Source: Bryobacterales bacterium
GTDB lineage: Bacteria; Acidobacteriota; Terriglobia; Bryobacterales; Bryobacteraceae
Length of the DNA stretch: 64,000 bases
Assembly: GCA_003166865.1 (NCBI GenBank)
Contig: PMUP01000068.1
Span: 1-64,000, forward strand
Direction: 5' to 3'
Part shown: piece by piece, positions 1-8,094 of the stretch
Layout: each line of letters opens with the position of its first letter
How positions within the stretch are numbered: position 1 is the first letter of the stretch
Made by a program: the position numbers and the translations under genes
Notes under the pieces: model-generated
Database searches by the model: none
What the model was told of the DNA's origin: nothing
Seen by the model: the letters and a program-made list of their open reading frames with translations, nothing else

Positions 1-504
1 CGCGCCGAAGTAGCCGCCGTAGAGCGCCACGAAGAGTTGAAAGAGCATCGCGCCGATCAGCCAGCGAGTGGATTTGTGAGATTCGGGATTTGAAATCTTC
101 AGCCGCCTCTGGATGGGCTCCTGGACCATGAAGAGCAGCGTCGCGAAGAGGATCAGGAATGGCACGAGCGCATCGAAGACCGCAGGCGGAGTGTGATTCA
201 GCAGCAGCGCACCGAGAATGCCTCCGACGACACTGGGCGCGGCCAGTGCCAGCATGCGCGGGCTGGACGTTCGCAGTTCTGTCCGATAGCCCCAGATGGT
301 CCCGACGGTTCCGGGCCAGATGGCGACCGTGCTGGTGGCGTTCGCATTGATCGACGGCAGCCCGAGCCAGATCAAAGTGGGAAATGTGAGCAGCGTGCCG
401 CCGCCGGCCACGGAGTTGATGGCCCCGGCCACGAAGGCGGCGCCGAATGCCACGACTGCTTGCCACGGAGCTATTGAGGTAGGAAGTGCTATAAGGAAGA
501 ACAT
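1..504 (-). CDS. TauE/SafE family membrane permease (3' end beyond window)
   Basis: This is the N-terminal 168 codons of a TauE/SafE permease, a family that moves sulfite, sulfonates or other small organic anions across the inner membrane. The family signature INSVAGGGTLLTFP lies near residues 27-40, followed by the usual ANATSTVA stretch, and several hydrophobic segments are visible. The frame is open to the first base of the window, so the C-terminal half is missing. The ATG at 504 overlaps the ATG of the divergent gene at 503 within one CATG, so the two share a very short control region or one start is wrong. The family call is firm; the substrate cannot be told. Confidence 0.85.
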   Translation of the reverse strand, partial: MFFLIALPTSIAPWQAVVAFGAAFVAGAINSVAGGGTLLTFPTLIWLGLPSINANATSTVAIWPGTVGTIWGYRTELRTSSPRMLALAAPSVVGGILGALLLNHTPPAVFDALVPFLILFATLLFMVQEPIQRRLKISNPESHKSTRWLIGAMLFQLFVALYGGYFGA

Positions 505-907
505 GCGTCAGAAATTCAGCCTAACATCCGCGGAAGCGCACGCCATCGTAACCGCCGCGAAATTGGAGGCGGTCAAGAACAATTGGAAGGTCTCGATCGC
601 GGTGGTGGATGAAGGCGGGTATCTACTGCACCTCGAGCGCATGGATGGAGCGACGTTACCGAGCCCTGAAATCGCGACGATGAAAGCGCGCACTGCAGCG
701 CTCTCGCGTGTTCCGACGAAGGTTCTTGAGGACATTACCAAAGAACGCGCGGCCACGTTAATGTTTCCGGGCAGGCTGCCGGTGCAAGGCGGGCTTCCAA
801 TTCTGTACGAAGGCGAATGCGTGGGCGGGATCGGCGTTTCGGGCGTCAAATCGGCGGAAGACGAGCAGATCACGAGCGCTGGTTTGGCCGTGCTGGCCGG
901 GAGATAG
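503..907 (+). CDS. GlcG/HbpS family protein (DUF336, haem-binding fold)
   Basis: The 134-residue protein matches the GlcG/HbpS family: an N-terminal LTSAEAHAIV segment, then VSIAVVDEGGYLLHLERMDGA, and a late GLPILYEGECVGGIGVSG stretch. Members bind haem or act as small accessory proteins of glycolate and other oxidation operons. The ATG at 503 was preferred to upstream starts because it places the family's N-terminus correctly and the upstream frame is antisense to the permease. It converges on the cytochrome c gene at 919. No signal peptide is seen, so it is probably cytoplasmic. A role in haem handling beside two cytochrome genes is inference from position. Confidence 0.85.
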   Translation: MRQKFSLTSAEAHAIVTAAKLEAVKNNWKVSIAVVDEGGYLLHLERMDGATLPSPEIATMKARTAALSRVPTKVLEDITKERAATLMFPGRLPVQGGLPILYEGECVGGIGVSGVKSAEDEQITSAGLAVLAGR

Positions 908-918
908 CGCGCGGCTGC

Positions 919-1266
919 TTACTTCTTATACAGGTCGTTCAGCAGTGGAATATCTTTCGCCGGCTTAGCCTTGGCCATGGTCTGCAAGTACGCGTGGATG
1001 TCCGTCAGCTCCTGATCGGTGATCACTTTGTCAGTGTAGGCGGGCATTGCGCCGGCGGGAGCCCGCACGTAGTGGATCAGCCCTTGCGCGTTCAGGCCGA
1101 TCACCGCGATTCGCGCACCGTCCCTGCCGCCTTGCCCCGCGTAGCCATGGCACTCATAGCAACCGTCACGGAGGAACAGCTTCTTACCGTTGGCCGCGTC
1201 TGGGGCCGCACCTTGCGCGAGCAGTGTGGCGGCTGAGAAGGCCGCAGCGAAAACAAGTGGCTTCAT
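919..1266 (-). CDS. Small mono-haem c-type cytochrome, secreted (cassette copy A)
   Basis: A 115-residue exported cytochrome c. A signal peptide (residues 1 to about 18) precedes one CYECH haem motif near residues 37-41, and a Met in GAMPAYTDK is a plausible sixth ligand. The C-terminus AKDIPLLNDLYKK is conserved with the second cytochrome at 3339. It starts 2 nt after the stop of the ThDP enzyme gene, so the two are surely co-transcribed and probably translationally coupled. The context suggests it takes electrons from that exported enzyme in the periplasm; this is inference. The start is the ATG at 1266; a longer frame upstream is antisense noise within the ThDP gene. Confidence 0.9.
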   Translation of the reverse strand: MKPLVFAAAFSAATLLAQGAAPDAANGKKLFLRDGCYECHGYAGQGGRDGARIAVIGLNAQGLIHYVRAPAGAMPAYTDKVITDQELTDIHAYLQTMAKAKPAKDIPLLNDLYKK

Positions 1267-1268
1267 GG

Positions 1269-3218
1269 TTACCTCGGTTGCGTGACCACGTCGATCATGG
1301 CCGGCTCGCCCTTCTTCACCACTTCGATAGCACGCTTGATGGCCGGGCCGAGATCGTTGGGATTCTCGATGGGACCTTCGCTGAACATGCCGTAGGCCTT
1401 GGCCATCATCGCGTAATCGATATTCGGATCTGTAATCGCGGTGCCGATCCCGGCCCGGTCCACGCCTCGGCGGGCGCGAGCGGCCATGTCTTCGACGTAC
1501 ATCAGTTCCTGATGATAGGCGCGATTGTTGTGCATGATGTTCAGCATCGGAATGCGATGATGCGCGGCTGTCCAGAGAACGCCGGGGGCGTAGTTCAAAT
1601 CGCCGTCGCACTGAATGTTGACGCTGATGCGCCCGTGCTTCTTGTTGGCTAGCGCCGCGCCAACGGCCGCTGGAGCGCCATAGCCGACGCCGTAAGCGCC
1701 GTGCCCGCCGATGAAGTGATAGGGCTTGTCGAAATCCCACAGACGCCTCGGCCACCACGAGACGAAAGTCACATCCGATACCAGCGACCAGTCTTCAGTC
1801 TTGATCTGATTCCACAGCTCAGCAGCCATGCGGGCGGTGGTCACTGGGCTCGCGTCCCAGCCCCAAGCGGCCTGCTCGATGTCGCGCTCTCGATTGCGTC
1901 TGCTCACCTCGGCGAGTTTCGCCGCCCGTGCTTGAATCACGGCCTTGCGATCGGCCGTGATCAGCTTGCGGCATTCGTCGATCAACATCGGTAAAGTCGC
2001 TTGGGCATCCGCCGCGATGGCCAGATCCACTTCGTCGTAGCGGCCGAAATCCTGATAGTTGCTCTTGCCGAAAAGGTCGCCGGCGAAGATCGTGATCACC
2101 TTCGCGCCCGGCTTGGTGACGCGTTTGGACTCCATGCCCATCTTGTTCACCGGCGTTTGGGTGTGCGTGACCTGCCACATGTCGGGCACTTCCAGACCGA
2201 GCACAACATCGGCGCCACCAACAGTGCCAGCGCCGTAGAGCGGATGGGCGGTGGGGAAATTCATGCGAAGGTTGCGATCGATGACCGGAGCTTGGAGCGT
2301 CTCGGCCAGTTGGACCAACAGATTGATACCTTCCGGAGTGCGCGCCACGCGGCCCGCCACGATGACCGGGTTCTCGGCGGCCACCAGCATTTTCGCGGCT
2401 TCCTTGATAGCGCCGTAATCGCCCGCGGGCGGTGAGGCCAAAGTCAGTTTGGGAATTTGCAGCCGTCCGCGATCGGCTTCGGGAATCGGTTCTTCCTGCA
2501 ACACGGCGTCTGCCACGATCACGATCGGCTCCATGGGCGGGGTCATCGCGATCTTGTATGCGCGCACGGCGGATTCGGCGAAACCTCCCAGCGACACCGG
2601 CGAATCGTCCCACTTGGTGTAGTCGCGAACCATCGAAGCGGCGTCTTGGACGCTGTGCGCCCATTCGACATCGCTGCGGCGCCACGCGCCATCCTGGATA
2701 TTGCCAAGCAAAAGATAGACCGGTACGCGATCGGCGTACGCATTGTAGATGGCCATCGATGCGTGCTGTAGGCCGACAGTGCCGTGCGCCATCACCATCA
2801 TCGGCTTGCCTTCGATCTTGTAATAGCCGTGCGCCATGGCGATCGACGATTCTTCGTGGCAGCAAGTGAGCAGCTCGGGCGCCTTGTTGCCGCCGTAGTT
2901 GATGAGCGATTCGTGGATGCCGCGGAAGGCGGAGCCGGGGTTGGCGGCGACGTATTCGAAGCCCAGCGTCTTGATGACGTCGACCATGAAGTCCGAACCT
3001 GGGCGGTCGGTTGTCCATACGTCCACGTGCGGTGGCGGCGTGGTTTCGGAAGCGGTCTGCTTGGCGCCCGGCAGGGGAGTCGGAGTCGCGGGGCGATGAA
3101 CTTCCGCCGCGTCTTGCGCTTTGGCGGCCTCGGGCCTAGCGACCAGCGCGGCAGCGCCGGCAGCGGCGCCCTTCAAGAAGCCGCGACGGTCAACTGAAAT
3201 CTTCTTGGATCTCGCCAT
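1269..3218 (-). CDS. Tat-exported thiamine-diphosphate-dependent enzyme (acetolactate synthase-like), copy A
   Basis: A 649-residue member of the acetolactate synthase/pyruvate oxidase/benzoylformate decarboxylase superfamily. A twin-arginine signal (DRRGFLKG, Arg11-Arg12, then an Ala-rich core) predicts folded export. The putative catalytic Glu is near residue 122 in CHEESSIAMAHGY. The ThDP/Mg motif appears as CDGD at about 537-540 with NN at about 564-565; the first Gly of the usual GDG is Cys here. The start at 3218 is set by GGGAGGA about 7 nt upstream. It is a paralogue of the gene at 3697 and is followed immediately by a cytochrome c gene. Substrate unknown; decarboxylating oxidation with the cytochrome as acceptor is only a hypothesis. 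A periplasmic ThDP enzyme is unusual. Confidence 0.85.
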   Translation of the reverse strand: MARSKKISVDRRGFLKGAAAGAAALVARPEAAKAQDAAEVHRPATPTPLPGAKQTASETTPPPHVDVWTTDRPGSDFMVDVIKTLGFEYVAANPGSAFRGIHESLINYGGNKAPELLTCCHEESSIAMAHGYYKIEGKPMMVMAHGTVGLQHASMAIYNAYADRVPVYLLLGNIQDGAWRRSDVEWAHSVQDAASMVRDYTKWDDSPVSLGGFAESAVRAYKIAMTPPMEPIVIVADAVLQEEPIPEADRGRLQIPKLTLASPPAGDYGAIKEAAKMLVAAENPVIVAGRVARTPEGINLLVQLAETLQAPVIDRNLRMNFPTAHPLYGAGTVGGADVVLGLEVPDMWQVTHTQTPVNKMGMESKRVTKPGAKVITIFAGDLFGKSNYQDFGRYDEVDLAIAADAQATLPMLIDECRKLITADRKAVIQARAAKLAEVSRRNRERDIEQAAWGWDASPVTTARMAAELWNQIKTEDWSLVSDVTFVSWWPRRLWDFDKPYHFIGGHGAYGVGYGAPAAVGAALANKKHGRISVNIQCDGDLNYAPGVLWTAAHHRIPMLNIMHNNRAYHQELMYVEDMAARARRGVDRAGIGTAITDPNIDYAMMAKAYGMFSEGPIENPNDLGPAIKRAIEVVKKGEPAMIDVVTQPR

Positions 3219-3245
3219 GGTGAATCCTCCCTGAGGTCGAAACAC

Positions 3246-3258
3246 TCATACTTTATCA
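3246..3258 (-). promoter_or_regulatory. 13-bp motif shared upstream of both ThDP-enzyme genes (copy A)
   Basis: TGATAAAGTATGA (minus strand) lies 28 bp upstream of the ThDP gene start at 3218. The identical 13-mer is at 5682-5694, 60 bp upstream of the paralogous gene. It has promoter-like AT content and may be a duplicated promoter or operator; function is inferred. Confidence 0.4.
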
Positions 3259-3282
3259 TGACGGCAGGCGGGGGGACACTTG

Positions 3283-3342
3283 GCCACAGATAAACGCAGA
3301 TTAACGCAGATCTGTGTTCATCTGTGTCAATCCGTGGCTCAG
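3283..3342. repeat. Dispersed inverted repeat, copy 1
   Basis: The arms GCCACAGATAAACGCAGAT and ATCTGTGTCAATCCGTGGC are near-inverted repeats, and the left arm itself has a 10-bp internal period (CAGATAAACG, CAGATTAACG, CAGAT). Related copies lie at 19391-19470 and 54326-54400. This copy abuts the stop codon of the cytochrome gene at 3339. It could fold as a hairpin and act as a terminator, but no T-run follows. It has no coding capacity. Confidence 0.75.
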
Positions 3343-3680
3343 TTTTCTTTTAGCAGTTCTTGAATTAGCGGGATGTTCTTGGCGTCCGGCGAAGTCGGGA
3401 GCGACTTGATATAGGCGTAAATATCCGCGAGTTTCTCATCCGGAAGAACCTTGGACGAATACGACGGCATGCGTCCGGCGTTGCGAACGAACGCCGTGAA
3501 ACCCGCCTGATTCAGCGGCATGGGAACCAGCCGAGCGCCCGCGCCGCCGTGCCCGTCGAAGCTATGGCAGGAGTAGCAGCCGAAGCTCAGGAACAGCTCC
3601 TTGCCGTGTTTTGCGTCGCCTGCCGGCGATTGTGCGCAGGCTAGGACCGCGATTAAGGCGAGTAAAAGTAGTCGCTGCAT
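3339..3680 (-). CDS. Small mono-haem c-type cytochrome, secreted (cassette copy B)
   Basis: A 113-residue exported cytochrome with a signal peptide (residues 1-17, ending near ACAQS), one CYSCH haem motif near residues 35-39, and GRMPSYSSK with a likely axial Met. The C-terminal AKNIPLIQELLKEN parallels that of the cytochrome at 919. GAGGA lies just upstream of the ATG at 3680. It begins 16 nt after the ThDP enzyme stop, so they form one transcript. It is probably the electron acceptor or relay for the exported ThDP enzyme; that pairing is seen twice here but the reaction is not known. Confidence 0.9.
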   Translation of the reverse strand: MQRLLLLALIAVLACAQSPAGDAKHGKELFLSFGCYSCHSFDGHGGAGARLVPMPLNQAGFTAFVRNAGRMPSYSSKVLPDEKLADIYAYIKSLPTSPDAKNIPLIQELLKEN

Positions 3681-3696
3681 TGATTCCTCGGCTGGG

Positions 3697-5622
3697 TTAC
3701 CTCGGCTGGGTGACCACGTCGATCATGACCGGCTCGCCCTTCTTCACGATTTCGATGCCGCGCTTGAGCGCCGGGACCAGATCGTTGGGATCGCTGATGG
3801 GGCCTTCACCATGCATGCCGTACGCCTGCGCCATCTTGGCGTAATCGATATTCGGATCCCACAGTTTTGTTCCGATGTGCGAACGGTCCGCGCCGCGATT
3901 GTGCAACGCGGCCTGCTGCTCGACGAACATCACTTCCTGATGATAGCCGCGGTTGTTGTGCATGATGGTCAGTAGCGGGATGCGATGATGCGCGGCGGTC
4001 CACAGCACGCCGGGCGCGTAGTTCATATCGCCATCGGTCTGGATGTTGACAGATAGGCGGCCATGCTTACGGTTTGCCAAAGCGGCGCCCACAGCAGCCG
4101 GTGCGCCGTAGCCCATGCCACCCGCACCCTGCCCACCGATGTACTGATAATGCTTGTCGAATTTCCACAACCGGTTCGGCCAATTACCGACGAAGCCTTG
4201 CGGGGAAACCAGCGACCAGTCTTCGGTCTTGATCAGCGGCCACAGCTCGGCGGTTAAGCGTGCCAGGCTGATGGGGCTGGAATCCCAACCGTATTGCGCG
4301 TCCTCAATCTGACGCTCCCAAGCTTTCTTATGCGCTTCCACCAGCTTCGCGCCACGATCCTGGAGCGCCCGTTTGCGATCGGCAGTGAGCTCTTTCTTGA
4401 TTTCTTCGATCAGCGCAGGCAGCGTCGCCTGAGCATCCGCGCCGATGTCGAGATCGATGTCGGCGTAGTGTCCGAAGTCCTGAAGGTTGCTCTTGTGGGA
4501 GACGGAGACCGAGGTGATTTGGATGGTTTTGGCGCCACGCGCGCGATCAATACGAGCTTGCGGAAGAATGTCACCTACCTCCAGGTTCAGCGTCACATCG
4601 GGCTGATAGCCCTGCCAGCCAGTGCCCGCCAGCGGATGCCGCGTTGGGAAATTCATGCGCTCCTGGCTGTTGACCGGCGCTTGCAGCAGTTCGGCCAATT
4701 CCACTAGCAGCGTCATGCCCTCGGGTGTGCGCGCCATGCGCTGCGCGATGATCTGCGGGCGCTCGGCATTGATCAGAAGTTTCGCGGCTTCCTGAATGGC
4801 GGCCATGTCGCCAGCGGGCGGTGTGGTCAGAGTGAGTTTCGGGATACGCGGGGTCGCGCCCTGAATCGGATCGCCCTGTATCTCGGCGTTGCAGACGATC
4901 AAGACTGGACCGCCGGGCGGCGTCATCGCAATGTTATAGGCACGCACCGCCGTTTCGGCGAAATGGCCGAGCGACAGAGGCTCGTCGTCCCACTTGGTGT
5001 AGTCGCGAACCAGCGCGCCCAAATCCTGAGCACTGTGCAGCGACTGTACACCCGGAGCGCGCCGCGCGCCATCGGAGTGATTGCCAACCACCATATAGAT
5101 GGGCACGCGATCGACGTAGGCGTTGTAGATCGCCATCGCCGCGTGCTGTAGCCCGATGTCGCCGTGAATTAGCGCCATCATCGGCTTGCCTTCGATCTTC
5201 GCGTAGCCGTGGGCCATGGCAACGGCCGACTCTTCGTGGCAGGCCGTCAGAAACTCGGGCATTTTGTTGTCGCCATAATTAATGAGCGACTCGTGCAGCG
5301 ATTCGTATGTCGAGCCCGGATTGGCGGCGAGATATTCGATGTTGAGCGACTTGATCACGTCCACCATGTAATCCGAGCCAGGATGCTCGATCACGCGAGA
5401 GGATTCCGCGGGACGGCCACCGGTTTCGCGCGCGAGTGCGACTTGCGTGGGCTCGGCCGCCGAGCCATTAATGCCCTGCTTTTGGGCCGTTGGCTGGCCG
5501 TTCGGCGCGGCTGTCTGCTGGGCATCGGCGAGCTGAGGTTTCGCAACGAGCGCCGCCGCGCCGGCGGCAGCGCCTTTCAAGAACCCACGACGATCCACCG
5601 AAGTCTTCTTGGATTTCGACAT
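3697..5622 (-). CDS. Tat-exported thiamine-diphosphate-dependent enzyme (acetolactate synthase-like), copy B
   Basis: The 641-residue paralogue of the gene at 1269. It keeps the twin-arginine signal (DRRGFLKG then an Ala-rich core), the CHEESAVAMAHGY catalytic-Glu region near residue 130, and the ThDP motif TDGD...HNN in the C-terminal third; here the first Gly of GDG is Thr. GGGAGGA upstream fixes the ATG at 5622. The two copies diverge mainly in the linker after the signal peptide and in central loops, suggesting different substrates rather than simple dosage. It is followed by its own cytochrome gene and preceded by an HxlR regulator gene on the same strand. The superfamily is confident, the reaction is not. 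Confidence 0.85.
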   Translation of the reverse strand: MSKSKKTSVDRRGFLKGAAAGAAALVAKPQLADAQQTAAPNGQPTAQKQGINGSAAEPTQVALARETGGRPAESSRVIEHPGSDYMVDVIKSLNIEYLAANPGSTYESLHESLINYGDNKMPEFLTACHEESAVAMAHGYAKIEGKPMMALIHGDIGLQHAAMAIYNAYVDRVPIYMVVGNHSDGARRAPGVQSLHSAQDLGALVRDYTKWDDEPLSLGHFAETAVRAYNIAMTPPGGPVLIVCNAEIQGDPIQGATPRIPKLTLTTPPAGDMAAIQEAAKLLINAERPQIIAQRMARTPEGMTLLVELAELLQAPVNSQERMNFPTRHPLAGTGWQGYQPDVTLNLEVGDILPQARIDRARGAKTIQITSVSVSHKSNLQDFGHYADIDLDIGADAQATLPALIEEIKKELTADRKRALQDRGAKLVEAHKKAWERQIEDAQYGWDSSPISLARLTAELWPLIKTEDWSLVSPQGFVGNWPNRLWKFDKHYQYIGGQGAGGMGYGAPAAVGAALANRKHGRLSVNIQTDGDMNYAPGVLWTAAHHRIPLLTIMHNNRGYHQEVMFVEQQAALHNRGADRSHIGTKLWDPNIDYAKMAQAYGMHGEGPISDPNDLVPALKRGIEIVKKGEPVMIDVVTQPR

Positions 5623-5681
5623 ACGCCAATCCTCCCGGATCGCTATCGCTCAGACCAGGCGCCCAAGCCTAGCCAAGCATT

Positions 5682-5694
5682 TCATACTTTATCA
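5682..5694 (-). promoter_or_regulatory. 13-bp motif shared upstream of both ThDP-enzyme genes (copy B)
   Basis: The 13-mer identical to that at 3246-3258. Here it also encodes the last codons and stop of the HxlR regulator gene. This implies that the copy at 3246 was carried along when the ThDP-cytochrome cassette duplicated, or that both keep a promoter. Function is inferred. Confidence 0.4.
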
Positions 5695-6056
5695 CTTCCG
5701 TTTCGAACTGATTGGGCCGGGGCGCCACGCCCGAGATGCAGCCTGCCCCACGCCCACAACGTTTCAAAGACAGGGCCGAGAGTCCGGCCGTGTTGGGTTA
5801 GCCGATATCTCACCCCCAGTGCCGGCTTATATAGCACGGACCGGGCCACCACGCCGTCAGCTTCGAGTTGCCGTAGGTGTTGCCGCAGCACCTTGATTGT
5901 CACCCCAGGCATCGTGCGCCGAAGTTCGCCAAATCCGAGGGCGCCATCGCCGAGCCGCCTAAAGATCATCGGCTTCCAGCGACCCTCAATCACCTGGATG
6001 GCCGCGTAAACGGGACACTGGTCTCGTTCGACATGGCTTGCGCCCTGTTTGCTCAT
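5682..6056 (-). CDS. HxlR-family winged-helix transcriptional regulator
   Basis: The 124-residue protein has the HxlR signature: CPVYAAIQVIEGRWKPMIFR with the conserved Cys near the N-terminus, then FGELRRTMPGVTIKVLRQHLRQLEADGVV (recognition helix and wing). HxlR proteins often sense electrophiles or quinones through that Cys and control neighbouring detoxification genes. The ATG at 6056 was chosen; a GTG at 6065 is possible. Downstream on the same strand lie the ThDP-enzyme/cytochrome cassettes, and a VOC gene diverges at 6138, so it may control either. Family is confident; targets are inferred. Confidence 0.85.
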   Translation of the reverse strand: MSKQGASHVERDQCPVYAAIQVIEGRWKPMIFRRLGDGALGFGELRRTMPGVTIKVLRQHLRQLEADGVVARSVLYKPALGVRYRLTQHGRTLGPVFETLWAWGRLHLGRGAPAQSVRNGSDKV

Positions 6057-6079
6057 GCTCAGCACCCCAAACGAACAGG

Positions 6080-6093
6080 GTACTTCAAAGTGC
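6080..6093. promoter_or_regulatory. Candidate HxlR operator
   Basis: GTACTTCAAAGTGC lies between the divergent HxlR and VOC genes. Its core ACTT-CA-AAGT is a perfect inverted repeat and the outer bases match with one exception. The position suits autorepression plus control of the VOC gene. It was found by eye only. Confidence 0.4.
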
Positions 6094-6137
6094 CTACTTG
6101 TGAAAGGGTTCTAACAAACATACACTGTTGTAGCCAT

Positions 6138-6527
6138 ATGGCATCCGCTCGCTTATTCCGCGTGATTGTTCCCGTATCAAGTATCGAGGACGCCACAGTC
6201 TTTTACTCCGCGGTCTTGGAGCAACCAGGAATTCGGGTCTCTCCAGGACGGCATTACTTCGGATGTGGCAGCGCCATCCTCGCTTGCTTCGATCCGCGGG
6301 CTGATGGCGACGGCTGGGACGCCAGGCCGAATCCGGAGTATTTGTACTTCGCTGTAGACGATCTGGATGAATACTACCGGCGCGTGAGCGGACAACCGAA
6401 CGGCTCCATCCTCCGGCCGATCGAGACACAACCCTGGGGCGAACGCAGTTTTTATTGCACGGATCTTTTTGGCAACAAACTTTGTTTCGTCGACGAGCGT
6501 ACGATATTCACGGGTGGCTTGATATGA
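6138..6527 (+). CDS. VOC-superfamily (glyoxalase/dioxygenase fold) protein
   Basis: A 129-residue two-motif VOC protein. It begins LFRVIVPVSSIEDATVFYSAVL, has YLYFAVDDLDEYYRRV in the middle, and ends with ERSFYCTDLFGNKLCFVDE, the classic closing strand with a metal-ligand Glu. Such proteins include glyoxalases, fosfomycin- or bleomycin-resistance proteins and dioxygenases; the sequence does not separate these. The ATG at 6138 is used because the frame upstream is antisense to the HxlR gene. Divergence from HxlR suggests it answers to the same signal. Confidence 0.8.
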   Translation: MASARLFRVIVPVSSIEDATVFYSAVLEQPGIRVSPGRHYFGCGSAILACFDPRADGDGWDARPNPEYLYFAVDDLDEYYRRVSGQPNGSILRPIETQPWGERSFYCTDLFGNKLCFVDERTIFTGGLI

Positions 6528-6561
6528 CTACCACTCCTGGACAGCGCTTTGAGCTGGTCCG

Positions 6562-8094
6562 TTACTGCGGTAATGCGCAAGAGAAATTCGCGGCGTCGTC
6601 CGTGCTGCCGGTTCCTTTATAGCGCGCGACCTGCGGATAGGGACAGAGCGGACGCGTGCGATCCACAGTTCCCTTGTCGGAGTGCGAGGCGATCATTTGC
6701 TCGGGCGCCTTACCTTGCTCCACCCACTGTTGGATCGCGCCGACCTGGTCAAAAGTATTTGGTCCTTCCCCGCCGCCGCAATGAGCCATGCCGGGAACCA
6801 TGAAGAGCCGGACGTCATCCGATGCCTTTTTCTCGCCGCCCAGATTCTTCACCACACTCGAGTAGTAATTCACGCTGTTGAGCGGCGCGATGAGCTGGTC
6901 GCTCCAGCCGTGATACATCAGGAGCTTGCCTTTGTGCGCGAAGAACGCCTTCATATTTGGATCCATGGCGTCGATCGAACCGTCCTCGGTCTTGTCGAGG
7001 AGCGCGACGTCGCTGTCCAGATTCATTGTCTTCCAGTCCCAAGCTGGGTTTTTGTAGACGACATAGCTGAAACTGTCGGAGGCTACCGAAGCTGCTTGTT
7101 TTCCAGCCAAAATACTCCAGCCGAGTTCGCTTCCGGGTTCGAAGGTTGGGAAAACTTCCTTCCCCGTACGAGGATTCTTGGGACCGGCGTAAATCGCTTG
7201 CACCGCCTCCACCTGCGCGGTCGTCAGGCAAGCAGCGGAGTCCGCACCCTTGCACTCGATCGACTTCGGATCGAAATGGCACTTGGTGGGATCGTCTAGC
7301 AGGCCGTCTTTCACGCCATCCGTCGCATCACACGCGGCCAGTACGGCTTGATGCAGGAGTGCCAGCTTGGCCGCAGGAAGGGAGCTGTCGGGCGACTTGT
7401 TCACTTGCTGCGCCACCCAGATGGACCAGACATGCAGATGGGTCTGGTAATTGGCTGGCGCGCCAGCGATGATTCCGTCGAAATCCGCCGGGAATTTCTG
7501 TGCTTCCTTCAGGCCCTGACGGCCGCCAGTGGAGCAGCCGTTCCAATAGGAATAGCGCGGTGCGCTGCCGTAGAAATTCTGGATGATGGCCTTGGATGTG
7601 ACCGTCATTTCATGCACGGCGCGGTAGGCGAAATCCGCCAGTTTTTCGGGATGCCCTATGGCGAAGCTCGCGCTCCCGCCGGCGTGGCCGGTGTCGGTGC
7701 CCGCGGTGGCAAATCCACGCTTCACGCCTTCCGCAAGCGGACCATAACCCATGATGCCGTTCCAACCGCCGTTGCCGATGGCCTGGAAATCGTTATTCCA
7801 GCCAGACGCGGGAAGCCAGACTTCGATCTTGATGTCGGAGTCGCTCGATGGCGCGAGGGTGGCCATGACGCGGCAGAACTCCGGCAGACCTTTGAACTGA
7901 GCCATATTCACCGGGAACCCACCCGGCGGCGCGGCCGGCGGCGTGAAGGCGCCCGCGGCAACACTCTGTGACGAGTTAATCGTAACGTTGGGCAGGTTCA
8001 GTTTGGAAAGACTGTCGCAAGTGTTGGCGCCCGTGGGCGCGGCAATCAGGGAAGCTGTGGGAAGGAGCAGCGCGGCAATAGAAAACTTCGTCAT
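6562..8094 (-). CDS. Secreted tannase/feruloyl esterase family hydrolase
   Basis: A 510-residue secreted alpha/beta hydrolase of the tannase/feruloyl esterase family, which cleaves aromatic ester bonds in plant polymers. A signal peptide (about 20 residues) is followed by the hallmark GCSTGGRQGLKEAQKFP with the nucleophile Ser, then DFDGIIAGAPA. Late motifs YHGWSDQLIAP and VPGMAHCGGGEGP carry the Asp and His of the triad. The ATG at 8094 sits 7 nt after AGGAG; a second ATG at 8100 is too close to it. It converges on the VOC gene with 34 nt between. Function at family level is confident; the exact ester is unknown. Confidence 0.9.
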   Translation of the reverse strand: MTKFSIAALLLPTASLIAAPTGANTCDSLSKLNLPNVTINSSQSVAAGAFTPPAAPPGGFPVNMAQFKGLPEFCRVMATLAPSSDSDIKIEVWLPASGWNNDFQAIGNGGWNGIMGYGPLAEGVKRGFATAGTDTGHAGGSASFAIGHPEKLADFAYRAVHEMTVTSKAIIQNFYGSAPRYSYWNGCSTGGRQGLKEAQKFPADFDGIIAGAPANYQTHLHVWSIWVAQQVNKSPDSSLPAAKLALLHQAVLAACDATDGVKDGLLDDPTKCHFDPKSIECKGADSAACLTTAQVEAVQAIYAGPKNPRTGKEVFPTFEPGSELGWSILAGKQAASVASDSFSYVVYKNPAWDWKTMNLDSDVALLDKTEDGSIDAMDPNMKAFFAHKGKLLMYHGWSDQLIAPLNSVNYYSSVVKNLGGEKKASDDVRLFMVPGMAHCGGGEGPNTFDQVGAIQQWVEQGKAPEQMIASHSDKGTVDRTRPLCPYPQVARYKGTGSTDDAANFSCALPQ

